Part shown: positions 26,559 to 35,586 of the stretch, piece by piece | How positions within the stretch are numbered: position 1 is the first letter of the stretch | Layout: every line of letters begins with the position of its first letter | DNA from: Prevotella sp. | GTDB taxonomy: Bacteria > Bacteroidota > Bacteroidia > Bacteroidales > Bacteroidaceae | Direction: 5' to 3' | DNA length: 64,000 bases | Assembly: GCA_017645645.1 (NCBI GenBank) | Contig: JAGCOB010000017.1 | Location: forward strand, 1-64,000 | Notes under the pieces: model-generated | What the model was told of the DNA's origin: nothing | The model's database searches: none | The model's input: the letters and a program-made list of their open reading frames with translations, nothing else | Position numbers and translations under genes: made by a program

Positions 26559-27905
26559 TTAAATACCTGTATAATTCATAGGCGTAATCGCCATTAATTC
26601 TTCTTTTACCTCCACACTGACATCAAGTCCATTGATAAACTCGTGAATCAGTTCGGGAGTCATCTTCTGGTTGGTACGGGTGAGTGCCTTCAATGCCTCA
26701 TAGGGATGCGGATAGGCCTCACGACGCAGGATGGTCTGGATAGCCTCAGCGACCACAGCCCAGGTATTGTCAAGGTCTTCTTGCAATTTCTCCTCATTGA
26801 GGATGAGTTTACGAAGTCCTTTGAGCGTACTCTGGATGGCAATCAAGGCATGTCCCATAGGAACACCCACGTTACGGAGTACTGTCGAGTCTGTCAGGTC
26901 ACGCTGCAGACGACTAACGGGCAATTTCTGTGCCAGGAATTGCAAGATGGCATTGGCAATACCGAGGTTACCCTCCGAGTTCTCGTAGTCGATGGGGTTT
27001 ACCTTGTGCGGCATCGCACTACTACCCACCTCACCTGCCTTGATCTTCTGCTTGAAGTATTCCATGGAGATATACATCCAGAAGTCGCGGTCGAGGTCGA
27101 TGATAATGGTGTTGATACGACGCATCGCATCAAAGATGGCACCCAGCCAGTCATAGTTGCTGATCTGTGTCGTCCACTGCTCACGCTCCAGTCCGAGTTT
27201 CTCACTGACGAACTTATTGCCGAACTCACGCCAGTCATACTGCGGATATGCCACATGGTGGGCGTTGTAGTTACCCGTAGCACCGCCAAACTTAGCAGTA
27301 ATCGGGATATCCTTCAATCCTCGCAATTGTTCTTCCAGACGATAAACATACACCATCACCTCCTTGCCCAGACGGGTCGGAGAGGCGGGCTGTCCATGTG
27401 TTTTGGCGAGCATCGGCACATTCTTCCACTGCTCGGCATAGTCGTTCAACTGCTCGATGAGTTCCTCCACCATCGGGTAATATACCTCCTCCAGCGCTTC
27501 CTTCACCGAAAGGGGCACACTGGTATTGTTAATGTCCTGCGAAGTCAGTCCGAAATGAATGAACTCCTTGTATTTCTCAAAGTCGCCAATCTTGTCGAGT
27601 TCCTCCTTGATAAAATACTCCACCGCCTTCACGTCGTGATTGGTCGTCTTCTCGATCTCCTTCACACGTGCGGCATTCTCCTCCGTAAAGTTACGATAGA
27701 TGTCACGCAACGGTTCGAAAAGGCTATGGTCGAAATCTTCCAATTGCGGCAGGGGCAGTTCACAAAGTGTGATGAAGTACTCTATCTCCACACGTACCCT
27801 GTAGCGGATCAGTGCATATTCCGAGAAATATCCTGCCAGTTGCTCTGTCTTGTTCCTATAACGGCCATCAATAGGCGAAATGGCTGTCAACACGTCTAAT
27901 TCCAT
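26559..27905 (-). CDS. purB: Adenylosuccinate lyase
   Basis: This 448-residue fumarase-superfamily enzyme cleaves adenylosuccinate and SAICAR in purine synthesis. The signature SAMPHKVNPIDYENSEG, the THGQPASPTRLGKE segment and the N-terminal SPIDGRY are those of the longer, E. coli-like PurB type. It is transcribed alone on the minus strand. The window also holds guaB and a GMP synthase subunit, but these are not adjacent. Confidence 0.96.
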   Translation of the reverse strand: MELDVLTAISPIDGRYRNKTEQLAGYFSEYALIRYRVRVEIEYFITLCELPLPQLEDFDHSLFEPLRDIYRNFTEENAARVKEIEKTTNHDVKAVEYFIKEELDKIGDFEKYKEFIHFGLTSQDINNTSVPLSVKEALEEVYYPMVEELIEQLNDYAEQWKNVPMLAKTHGQPASPTRLGKEVMVYVYRLEEQLRGLKDIPITAKFGGATGNYNAHHVAYPQYDWREFGNKFVSEKLGLEREQWTTQISNYDWLGAIFDAMRRINTIIIDLDRDFWMYISMEYFKQKIKAGEVGSSAMPHKVNPIDYENSEGNLGIANAILQFLAQKLPVSRLQRDLTDSTVLRNVGVPMGHALIAIQSTLKGLRKLILNEEKLQEDLDNTWAVVAEAIQTILRREAYPHPYEALKALTRTNQKMTPELIHEFINGLDVSVEVKEELMAITPMNYTGI

Positions 27906-28008
27906 TATTCTTCTTAATACCTTAAAATATAGCTATATTTCCAATTGGACTGCAAAATTAATAATAATCAGGCAGACTACAAAATATATTAGAGTTTTTT
28001 TATGAAAC

Positions 28009-28037
28009 AACGGCACTTCCTCCTCCGAAGTGCCGTT
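28009..28037 (-). terminator. Hairpin downstream of the SusD-like gene
   Basis: AACGGCACTTC and GAAGTGCCGTT form an 11-bp stem with a 7-nt loop, 38 nt past the stop codon. The following T tract on the minus strand is imperfect. Confidence 0.65.
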
Positions 28038-28075
28038 GTAATATGCAACCACAGGTGAAAATCTTTTAGGAATGA

Positions 28076-31000
28076 TTATTCCTCATAGTAGACACCCTTA
28101 ATGGTACAGGTACCAGAATAAAGCATGAGAACTAGGTCTCTGCCTTCACCACCCTTAGCACATTCTCTTGCTATTTCATCGGTAATCTGAAGCTCATTCA
28201 AACCATTCTGCCACTTCACATGGTCGTAGTAGGTGTTACTCCACCAACCATTCATGACCTTCAAGTCGAAAGCATCATTAACGTCTGATACGTCGAATAT
28301 CAGCGTCTTGTGCCCAAAGTAAACTTCATCAGGAAGAGTGGGGAAATGCCGACCTTCAGTAGAACTGAAGCGCATGTCTGCTGCATCCCAGGGACCAGGC
28401 TGGAACGGTGGCTCTATCTCTGCATTTTCACCATATATCCAGAACCTCTGGAGATGATCAATATAGATGGTGAAGGTGCGCTCCGTAACGGCCTCTATCT
28501 GATTGCAGTTCTTGAAATGGAAGCGCAACTTCTTGATCAGTGTCTCACCTGCTGCCGCCTTTATCACATATACACCAGGAGATTTTTCTGGAACCACCGA
28601 TCCGTCTTCGTCTTCAACGCTGAGATATTGACCATAGTCATACGGGACATCAAGTGATACCTTCAAGAAGCGGCCATTGCTGACGGCATTACCATTCTCG
28701 TCCTGCTGTGTAACGGTGAGCTTGGACTCCAATTCCTCACTCGTCAGTCCGCGACGACCGAACATCCAGTAAGTCCACATTCCCTCCTGCTTTGTCACGC
28801 TGGTAAGCACCAAGCCAGGTTCTTGTCCCGTCCAGGTAAATTCGCCCTGATAAGGATTTGCTCTGACAACAAAGGAAACCTCCTTCTTGCTGACATCGTT
28901 GTACAGATATGGAATCAGAGCCGCATCGGGTTCTGTCGTAATGACAATCTGATAATCGTCCAGCTTTGCTGTAAACGACTTCTCGCTAATCAGCGTACCG
29001 TCACTCTTGTATTTTCTGATTTTCTTGTCCTTCATGCTGAGCGTCATATAGGCAAAAGGATCTGCCTCGCCACTGCTCACGTCGACACCCTTGCCACTCA
29101 GATAGGCTTGCAAATTCTCAGCAGTGACACTCTCTACATGTCTACCATACATAATAGGAAGACTACCATTGGCCGCTATGTCTGTATCATAGGTGGTAAG
29201 ACCGTATGAGCCAATCGTAATGTTGGCATCTGTCTGATTATTGTATTGATTCGAGACTGCCCACGACCATTGTACACCTGCAACAGCTCTCAGGTACTCT
29301 TCTGTATAGACGGGACGGCGCAATGTCAGCGTTCCCTTATTGCATTTCAGCGTCATCGTATTCTCATCCAGACTGATCAGGTCGTATTGCATGGTACCGT
29401 CATTGTCAGCGGAGTTCTTACTTACCGGCAGCATCGAGCCGTCTGTGAAGGTCACAATACAGATACGGTTTGCGAAATCATCCGTCTTTGTGACAGAGAA
29501 CGTACCTGTTGCCACCCGATTGTCGTCTCCGTCATATCTGTAAACCTTGTCGTTGGTGATATAGATATAGTCCAGCATAAGCTCTTCGCTCTGATAGGTC
29601 CACTCACCCTGCATAACTGAGACTGCCTCTCCACCTTCTATCGTTTGAACTTCCGGCACAGCATAGAATCCGTGATTGACGGCATAACGCTGCGAATAGC
29701 CCGTCGGATTTCTGTCGTATTCAGGAATGCCCTGCGGATTGGTGGTCTTGACTCCATTATTGTAAATCTCTATATCCATCTGCTTGTCGAGCGCAGCCTT
29801 ACAATAGTCATCACCCCAGCGGCGCATATCGTTCCAACGCACACCCTCGAAAGCCAATTCCCAGCGACGCTCGTTCTGGAGAGCTGCCAGGCTATAGGTA
29901 GACAATGCCGACAGTCCTGCACGCTCACGTACCTTATTAATACCTTCTACAGTACCTGTCAACTCACTCTGCATCAACAGCACATCCGCAAAGCGGATAA
30001 TGTTGAGCGGGTGGATATTACCCATTTGAAAACTATAGTTGGGCCAGTCGTCAGTTCCATACATTGCGCCTTCAAAGGTTGGTGAATAGCCATCCCAGTA
30101 GCTATCGTCCTTACAGGTAATGGGAGAGTTCTTCTTCTCATGATACTTCGTCTCCTGAACCATGTCTTTTCCTAAATAACCGCCCATCCCATAATTAGGT
30201 AAATCGTCAACATTCTGAATAGAGGCATCACGACGGATGTCGTTAGGCTCCGCCTGTGCCCAATCATCATATAGCCCAGAAGAAACAGTACCAGCACCCC
30301 ATCCTTGCCCGAAGGGGAAGGTGTTGCTAGAATTCTGGCTTCCACGGATACCCATATAGAGTGCAACTTTGTTGGCATAACCCATAGATGTATACGTATA
30401 CCATGATGCCATCTTATTGTATTTTATCTTAAACAGCACCTCCGGGTTCACAGCACCATCGTCCTCCACCCATTTCAGGTTCTGTCCCTTAGTATAGCTG
30501 TAGTCGTCAACCGTCAGGCGATTGGTATAAGGCCACAGGTTGCGATAATCCTGCACCAAAGAGAATCCAGAATTATTGACACAGTCATTGATATACACAA
30601 TCACGTCAGCCTTCGTCAACGTAGAGCCGTCAGGCAGTTCAACACTGGCATCATTGGCAGCAATGTCATGAACGCCCTGGTAGAAACCTGTATAGAACAA
30701 GAAGGAACGTGCCAGCAGCGCCTCGGCAGCATATTTGCCCACACGACTGTCATCGCTGGTCAGTGTTGGTGAATAGCCGTCCATCAAGGTAATGGCGTTC
30801 TTCAAGTCAAGGAGGATATGTCCCCATACCGCTGCAACCGTAGGAGTAGCCATCTTCTCTTCCCAAGTGTTATTAATCACCACAGGAACGGGTCCGAAGA
30901 TGGATGCCAACTGGGTATAATAGAACGCTCTCAGGAATAACGCTTCACCATGAACATGTTTAATATCGCTGGTATTGACCTCAGGAGGCAAGTCTCCAAG

Positions 31001-31495
31001 TTTGGCAATCATACTGTTGACATTGGCAATAGCATCAAAATAGATTTCCCAAGTCTGGTCTTTCTGGTCAAGAGAAGAGGGATCCAGTAAATCGATACCA
31101 GACCACTTGTCAGCCAAGCCACCACCACCCAGCATCTCATCACTGGCAAGACAGGATACCATATACAAAAGGGCAAAGGGATTATATGTAGCTGTATATA
31201 GACCCTCATAGGCACCAATTTCCCTCTCTTTCAACAACACATCAGGATTACTCCAACGGTTATAGAAACGGAAAGACCTGACATTGCCCAAAGGATACTC
31301 GTCTTGGCTTCCATCAATGAGTTTGACCAACACCTTCGAGATATCAGAGAAATCCAACTTTTCTACGTTACCGAATATATAGTCATGCCTCTGATTATCT
31401 AATGTCGTGATGCGCAGCGTATCCATCTCTTGCCAAACCTGTGCACTGACATTCAATGTAAGCAGGCATACTAAGGCTAATAATAATTTCTTCAT
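28076..31495 (-). CDS. SusD/RagB-like protein with unusual N- and C-terminal extensions
   Basis: This is a 1139-residue secreted protein. Residues about 85-620 are a SusD/RagB fold (EALFLRAFYYTQLASIFGPVPVV, NIIRFADVLLMQSE, NERRWELAFEGVRWNDMRRWG), which normally binds glycans above a TonB-dependent SusC partner. Three departures stand out. The signal peptide ends NVSAQ without a lipobox Cys. A short beta domain (residues 19-80) precedes the SusD core. About 520 extra residues follow, including a lipocalin-like segment (MQGEWTYQSEELMLDYIYITNDK). No SusC gene is adjacent; instead a dockerin-like gene lies 27 nt upstream in the same operon. Its ligand is unknown. Confidence 0.85.
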   Translation of the reverse strand: MKKLLLALVCLLTLNVSAQVWQEMDTLRITTLDNQRHDYIFGNVEKLDFSDISKVLVKLIDGSQDEYPLGNVRSFRFYNRWSNPDVLLKEREIGAYEGLYTATYNPFALLYMVSCLASDEMLGGGGLADKWSGIDLLDPSSLDQKDQTWEIYFDAIANVNSMIAKLGDLPPEVNTSDIKHVHGEALFLRAFYYTQLASIFGPVPVVINNTWEEKMATPTVAAVWGHILLDLKNAITLMDGYSPTLTSDDSRVGKYAAEALLARSFLFYTGFYQGVHDIAANDASVELPDGSTLTKADVIVYINDCVNNSGFSLVQDYRNLWPYTNRLTVDDYSYTKGQNLKWVEDDGAVNPEVLFKIKYNKMASWYTYTSMGYANKVALYMGIRGSQNSSNTFPFGQGWGAGTVSSGLYDDWAQAEPNDIRRDASIQNVDDLPNYGMGGYLGKDMVQETKYHEKKNSPITCKDDSYWDGYSPTFEGAMYGTDDWPNYSFQMGNIHPLNIIRFADVLLMQSELTGTVEGINKVRERAGLSALSTYSLAALQNERRWELAFEGVRWNDMRRWGDDYCKAALDKQMDIEIYNNGVKTTNPQGIPEYDRNPTGYSQRYAVNHGFYAVPEVQTIEGGEAVSVMQGEWTYQSEELMLDYIYITNDKVYRYDGDDNRVATGTFSVTKTDDFANRICIVTFTDGSMLPVSKNSADNDGTMQYDLISLDENTMTLKCNKGTLTLRRPVYTEEYLRAVAGVQWSWAVSNQYNNQTDANITIGSYGLTTYDTDIAANGSLPIMYGRHVESVTAENLQAYLSGKGVDVSSGEADPFAYMTLSMKDKKIRKYKSDGTLISEKSFTAKLDDYQIVITTEPDAALIPYLYNDVSKKEVSFVVRANPYQGEFTWTGQEPGLVLTSVTKQEGMWTYWMFGRRGLTSEELESKLTVTQQDENGNAVSNGRFLKVSLDVPYDYGQYLSVEDEDGSVVPEKSPGVYVIKAAAGETLIKKLRFHFKNCNQIEAVTERTFTIYIDHLQRFWIYGENAEIEPPFQPGPWDAADMRFSSTEGRHFPTLPDEVYFGHKTLIFDVSDVNDAFDLKVMNGWWSNTYYDHVKWQNGLNELQITDEIARECAKGGEGRDLVLMLYSGTCTIKGVYYEE

Positions 31496-31522
31496 ATAGC
31501 GATGTATTAATGATTCATGAAA

Positions 31523-31975
31523 CTAAAAAACAAAACCGTTCCTACGCAGGGTACTCATCAACTCGCGTACGTTCTGCGTACCACTCTTCATGATGATGTT
31601 CACCATTCCCACGATGTCTGTCACATTCACTTCACCGTCAAAGTTCACATCAGCGGCAGTAGCATTGAAGTCTGCTGACGGTTTTTCCATGATCTTATTG
31701 ACCGCAGCCACAATATCCGTCACATTGACTTGTCCGTCTCTGTTAGCATCACCTGTGATCATCACCCCGTTCGGGTGAAATTCCACCAGATTCATGTTAT
31801 AGCTGGCCACGAAACCATCCGTGAACTTTACTTTCATATTGCCAGGCACTTCCAAGTCCATAGTAACTTCTTCCAGCGTCTTATCGATGATTTTTCCATC
31901 CACCATTAAGACACTCTGTGCCTGCATACTACATACAGCCAACATCATGACTAAAAAAGATAAAAATTTTTTCAT
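31523..31975 (-). CDS. Secreted dockerin-type repeat protein
   Basis: This is a 150-residue protein. The ATG at 31975 starts a signal peptide (ending SMQAQ); a longer frame adds an implausible leader. A beta-rich N-terminal part of about 50 residues resembles the N-terminus of the next gene. Two calcium-binding dockerin type I repeats follow (DANRDGQVNVTDI and DVNFDGEVNVTDI), so the protein may bind a cohesin-like partner. No cohesin is evident in the window. Cotranscription with the SusD-like gene suggests that the two work together at the cell surface (inference). Confidence 0.85.
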   Translation of the reverse strand: MKKFLSFLVMMLAVCSMQAQSVLMVDGKIIDKTLEEVTMDLEVPGNMKVKFTDGFVASYNMNLVEFHPNGVMITGDANRDGQVNVTDIVAAVNKIMEKPSADFNATAADVNFDGEVNVTDIVGMVNIIMKSGTQNVRELMSTLRRNGFVF

Positions 31976-32012
31976 AAGCTTATAAATTATTGGTAATGAT
32001 TCTACTATTCTT

Positions 32013-32048
32013 CTTTGCAAAGATATATCTTTTATCTGAAAAGATAAA
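32013..32048 (-). promoter_or_regulatory. Promoter with overlapping inverted repeat (dockerin-SusD operon)
   Basis: On the minus strand TATCTTTGCA gives the -7 element. TTTATCT (32031-32037) and AGATAAA (32042-32048) form a 7-bp inverted repeat with a 4-nt spacer in the -33 region, a plausible operator. Confidence 0.5.
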
Positions 32049-32090
32049 GAATTATTGAGACTTTTTTATCAGGGAAAGACGATACATAGC

Positions 32091-32125
32091 AAAAAAGACC
32101 TCTTCCGACGAGGAAAGAGGTCTTT
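32091..32125 (-). terminator. Terminator of tRNA-Val(TAC)
   Basis: AAAGACCTCTT and AAGAGGTCTTT pair with a 10-nt loop, followed on the minus strand by a T run. Confidence 0.85.
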
Positions 32126-32129
32126 GCGG

Positions 32130-32204
32130 TGGGCGTTGACGGATTCGAACCGCCGACCCTCTGCTTGTAAGGCAGATGCTCTAAACCAGCTGAGCTAAAC
32201 GCCC
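32130..32204 (-). tRNA. tRNA-Val (anticodon TAC)
   Basis: A 75-nt cloverleaf on the minus strand: acceptor GGGCGTT pairs with AACGCCC, the anticodon stem is TCTGC/GCAGA with loop CTTACAA (TAC), and the T arm has TTCGAAT. It is the third valine isoacceptor in this window. Confidence 0.95.
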
Positions 32205-32220
32205 TTTGCTTTAAAAGCGG

Positions 32221-32256
32221 TGCAAAGGTACGATGATTTTTCGAAACCACCAAACT
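32221..32256 (-). promoter_or_regulatory. tRNA promoter of the 36-bp type
   Basis: On the minus strand it begins AGTTTGG and ends ATCGTACCTTTGCA, exactly 36 bp. It lacks the CTCACTTATT spacer word. Confidence 0.7.
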
Positions 32257-32281
32257 TTTGCACCACTTTTTTTATTTTTCC

Positions 32282-32707
32282 TTATAATTTATACAAATCA
32301 CTTGCTGCCATAAGCTCGACCTTCTTCTCTGCAAGGATGCGATCGCAGCTTTCCAAATCGGTAGGACGAATGACGACAGTAGCCACATCGCCATTGGCAA
32401 ACGAATACATATACTCTATAAAGACCCCTGCATCAGACAACAGCCTGAGCACCTTGGCAAGAGAACCACTGGTGTTAGGGCATACAAAACCTATCACGTC
32501 CGTGATCTTCACAGCGAAATGGGCAGCTTTCAACACTTGATAGGCCTTGTCAGGGTCGCTGACAATACAACGGAGGATACCGAAATCAGAGTTATCGGCA
32601 ATACTCATGGCAGAGAGGTTGATACCTGCCTCTCCCAGCACGTCAGTCACTTCCGTGAGACGGCCAGACTTGTTTTCCAGGAAAACGGATAATTGTTTTG
32701 CTAACAT
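32282..32707 (-). CDS. Tandem ACT-domain protein
   Basis: This is a 141-residue cytoplasmic protein made of two ACT domains (KQLSVFLENKSGRLTEVTDVLGEAGINL and VIGFVCPNTSGSLAKVLRLLSDAGVFIEYMYSF), which bind small ligands such as amino acids. It starts 45 nt downstream of the phenylacetate-CoA ligase gene. ACT proteins next to this ligase are common in anaerobes that oxidise aromatic amino acids through indolepyruvate ferredoxin oxidoreductase, so a regulatory role there is likely. The oxidoreductase genes are not in the window. Confidence 0.88.
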   Translation of the reverse strand: MLAKQLSVFLENKSGRLTEVTDVLGEAGINLSAMSIADNSDFGILRCIVSDPDKAYQVLKAAHFAVKITDVIGFVCPNTSGSLAKVLRLLSDAGVFIEYMYSFANGDVATVVIRPTDLESCDRILAEKKVELMAASDLYKL

Positions 32708-32752
32708 ATTGTTTTTGATTTTTCGTTATTATAATTCCTTCGGCATTACGAC

Positions 32753-34051
32753 TCAAAGTTTTCGATTGTCAATCACACGCTTGGCCTTGCCTGTAGAACG
32801 CTCGATGCCCTTTGGCTCAACCAACTTGATCTTGAAGCCCAGTCCAATGACGCTGCGCAATTCTGCCTCCAGCTTCTTCTGCAAGCCCACCATCGTCGCC
32901 ATGTCGTCCGTGAAGTACTCCTCCTTCACCTCCACTTTCAGCTCACTGGTATCGGTGTTGTTAATACGGTCAACCGTCAACAGGAAGTGGGGCTCATACT
33001 CAGGCAACTTCAAGATGACATCCTCAATTTGGGACGGGAATACGTTCACGCCACGAATGATTAGCATGTCATCGCAACGGCCCAAGATACGATCCATACG
33101 GACAAAGGTACGTCCACACTGACATTTCTCATAGTGCAGTGCCGTCAAGTCGTGAGTACGATAGCGCAACAATGGCATACCTTCCTTGGTAAGGTGTGTA
33201 AAGGTCAACTCACCCAATTCTCCCTCAGGCATTGGCTCCCCCGTCTCAGGATTGAGTATCTCCGGATAGAAATAGTCCTCATTCAAGTGTGTGCCACACT
33301 GGTGTTCGCACTCATAACCTACGCCAGGACCGGCTATCTCAGATAGTCCATAGATATCATAAGCCTTAATGCCCAAACTTTCTTCCAGTTTCTGGCGCAT
33401 CTTCTCCGTCCAAGGCTCTGCTCCGAATACACCAACCTTCAGTTTAAACTCATCACGGGGATATTCGCACTCACGCAATGCCTCGCCTAAGAACATTGCG
33501 TATGAGGGCGTACAGCAGAGGATGGTCGTACCGAAATCATGCATCAGTGTCATCTGCTTCTGCGTATTACCGCTTGAGATAGGGATTACACTGGCACCAA
33601 TATTCGTAGCACCATCATGGGCACCCAGGCCGCCAGTAAACAAACCATAACCATAGGCCACCTGGAAGATATCATCCTTCGTAGCGCCATAAGCAGTAAA
33701 TGCACGCGAAATGGCCTCTGTCCACATAGATAAGTCCTTGCGGGTATACAACACTACCACTGGCTTACCCGTCGTACCCGAAGAGGCATGGATACGTACA
33801 ATCTGACTCATTGGCACAGCCGCAAGTCCGAAGGGATAATTATCACGAAGGTCAATCTTATTAGTAAAAGGCAACTTGACGATATCGTCAATGTTCTTGA
33901 TATCGCCAGGCTCCAAGCCCATCTCTTGAAATTTCTTACGATAGAACGGCGTGTTATGGTATACATACTCCGCTATCTTCTTCAGTCTGATGCTCTGGAT
34001 CTCACGTAACTGTTCACGATCCATGCATTCTACACTCTCATTCCAAATCAT
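32753..34051 (-). CDS. paaK: Phenylacetate-CoA ligase-like enzyme
   Basis: This is a 432-residue AMP-forming CoA ligase (ANL superfamily). The phosphate-binding loop HASSGTTGKPVVVLYT, the YGLSEIAGPGV motif and the C-terminal hinge DRILGRCDDMLIIRGVNVFPSQIE fit PaaK closely. It would activate phenylacetate or related aryl acids as CoA thioesters, releasing or recovering energy in amino acid fermentation. It is in an operon with an ACT protein. A 7-nt tandem repeat lies in its promoter region. Confidence 0.92.
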   Translation of the reverse strand: MIWNESVECMDREQLREIQSIRLKKIAEYVYHNTPFYRKKFQEMGLEPGDIKNIDDIVKLPFTNKIDLRDNYPFGLAAVPMSQIVRIHASSGTTGKPVVVLYTRKDLSMWTEAISRAFTAYGATKDDIFQVAYGYGLFTGGLGAHDGATNIGASVIPISSGNTQKQMTLMHDFGTTILCCTPSYAMFLGEALRECEYPRDEFKLKVGVFGAEPWTEKMRQKLEESLGIKAYDIYGLSEIAGPGVGYECEHQCGTHLNEDYFYPEILNPETGEPMPEGELGELTFTHLTKEGMPLLRYRTHDLTALHYEKCQCGRTFVRMDRILGRCDDMLIIRGVNVFPSQIEDVILKLPEYEPHFLLTVDRINNTDTSELKVEVKEEYFTDDMATMVGLQKKLEAELRSVIGLGFKIKLVEPKGIERSTGKAKRVIDNRKL

Positions 34052-34120
34052 TGTTTTCTTGTTGTTTATTGGTCCGTGTCTAAGTTATAAGTTTTGTGTG
34101 ATGCAAAGGTACAACATTTA

Positions 34121-34151
34121 AATGAGAAATGAGAAATGAGAAATGAGAAAT
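34121..34151. repeat. 7-nt tandem repeat in the paaK promoter region
   Basis: AATGAGA is repeated 4.4 times, immediately upstream (minus-strand sense) of the TTGTACCTTTGCA -7 element at 34102-34114, covering the position where -33 should be. Confidence 0.9.
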
Positions 34152-34175
34152 TTTCAGTTAAAGACATTTTTTACA

Positions 34176-34206
34176 AAAAAATCCCGGGTACCAGAAGTAC
34201 CCGGGA
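34176..34206 (-). terminator. Terminator of the OmpA gene
   Basis: A perfect 10-bp stem (TCCCGGGTAC / GTACCCGGGA, 5-nt loop) is followed on the minus strand by seven T. Confidence 0.93.
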
Positions 34207-34233
34207 CTCTCTTATCGCTTGTTATGAATTAAA

Positions 34234-35415
34234 TTACTTCAACTCAACAGTTGCACGACGGTTGAAGCTGATTGGAGACAGAGTGTCTACGCCACCAGCA
34301 GCAGAAGTCTCGATGTTAGCACGGTCAACACCCATGTTAACGAGAGCGTCAGCAACAGCCTCAGCACGCTTCTGAGAGAGGCTCTGGTTGATATTAGCGC
34401 TACCAGTCTTGCTGTCAGCATAACCAGTTACAACGATCTTAGCGTTGTTAGCCTTAGCAGCGTCTGCAATAGCCTGAACGTTCTGGAGATCCTTCTGAGA
34501 AGCAATCTTAGCCTTACCAAGGTTGAAGAATACTGATACAGGAGCAGAAACAACCTCCTTAACGATCTTAGTATCTGTTCCACCAGCCTGTGGGCACTTG
34601 TGGTTCTTAATCAGGTTGTTCAGACGAGCGTTCTCTGCATTAGCGTCAGCAAGCTGAGCGTTCAGAGCGTCGATCTGACCCTGAGAGAGAGCCTTGATAG
34701 CCTCTACGTCCGGAGTCTTGTTCCAAGTAGCCTTGCCGAGGTTGTAAGTCAAACCAACTTCAACACTGATAGTGCGGTCCATGTTCTTGAAAGAGTTCTT
34801 CTTGTTAGCCCAGTGAACATTGACACCGTCGAAACGAGGATCAAACAGACCGTAATTGATGTCGAGGTTAATGGCAACCTTTCTGCTCAAACGGAAGGTA
34901 TTCAAGATACCAGCATTCAGATCCATAGAATAGGTGTTGTAAGTCATGTTACGACCTACACCAGCACCAACATAAGGAATGAAGTTCCAAACACGGCTCT
35001 CGTTGTAACCACACAGCATATTGCTGAGGTTGAACAGAACCTGCTCGTTCAATACCCAGTACTTGCTGGCATTCCATTCCTTAGCAGACTTACCCAAAAT
35101 GTCATCATAAGTAATTACCGAACGACCCCAGATACCGGTGAACTTTGTACGAAGTCCAAGACCAGGAGTGAACCACTTACCAACAGCTACAGAGAAGCCG
35201 AGGTTAGTGCGATAGCCCTTGAGCAACTTAGAAGGTTTGATGGTTGTGTTCTCCTGGCTTCCCCAGAAAGAGGTACCAACAGCATTAGCCTGAATAAACC
35301 AATTGCTCCAGAAAGAATTAGTAGATACACTGTACTTTTCTGTGGGTACAGCATCCTGTGCCATTGAGGCAACAGAAACACTGGCAAAAGCCAGCAGCAT
35401 TAATAACTTTTTCAT
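34234..35415 (-). CDS. OmpA family outer-membrane protein
   Basis: This is a 393-residue protein. The ATG at 35415 begins a signal peptide ending SMAQ-DAV; an upstream in-frame ATG is ignored. Residues about 20-240 have alternating aromatic beta strands expected of the membrane barrel. A coiled-coil linker (GQIDALNAQLADANAENARLNNLI) follows, then a C-terminal OmpA peptidoglycan-binding domain (VTGYADSKTGSANINQSLSQKRAEAV). It links the outer membrane to the wall and is probably highly expressed: even codon use, strong terminator, own promoter region. Confidence 0.94.
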   Translation of the reverse strand: MKKLLMLLAFASVSVASMAQDAVPTEKYSVSTNSFWSNWFIQANAVGTSFWGSQENTTIKPSKLLKGYRTNLGFSVAVGKWFTPGLGLRTKFTGIWGRSVITYDDILGKSAKEWNASKYWVLNEQVLFNLSNMLCGYNESRVWNFIPYVGAGVGRNMTYNTYSMDLNAGILNTFRLSRKVAINLDINYGLFDPRFDGVNVHWANKKNSFKNMDRTISVEVGLTYNLGKATWNKTPDVEAIKALSQGQIDALNAQLADANAENARLNNLIKNHKCPQAGGTDTKIVKEVVSAPVSVFFNLGKAKIASQKDLQNVQAIADAAKANNAKIVVTGYADSKTGSANINQSLSQKRAEAVADALVNMGVDRANIETSAAGGVDTLSPISFNRRATVELK

Positions 35416-35586
35416 ACCTATACTAAATATTAATGTAAAATTGTTATATACTTTTATCATTTATTGTGCAAAAGTAAACATTTATTTTGAATCTACAAAC
35501 TTTTTTCGCAAAAAATTGCACTTTTTTAATAAAAAAGTTGTCTTTTGTCACTTTTTAAAGCAAAAATCACCTTAAAAAAGGTAAAT

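Noticed and set aside
26643..27899. 418-codon open frame opposite purB
   Set aside because: It is antisense to a fully conserved enzyme, has no recognisable domain, and its composition mirrors codon bias on the other strand. The same applies to long frames opposite tig (47561-48637), glyQS (7783-8742), rluB-type gene (25336-26382) and the OstA-like gene (37328-38368).
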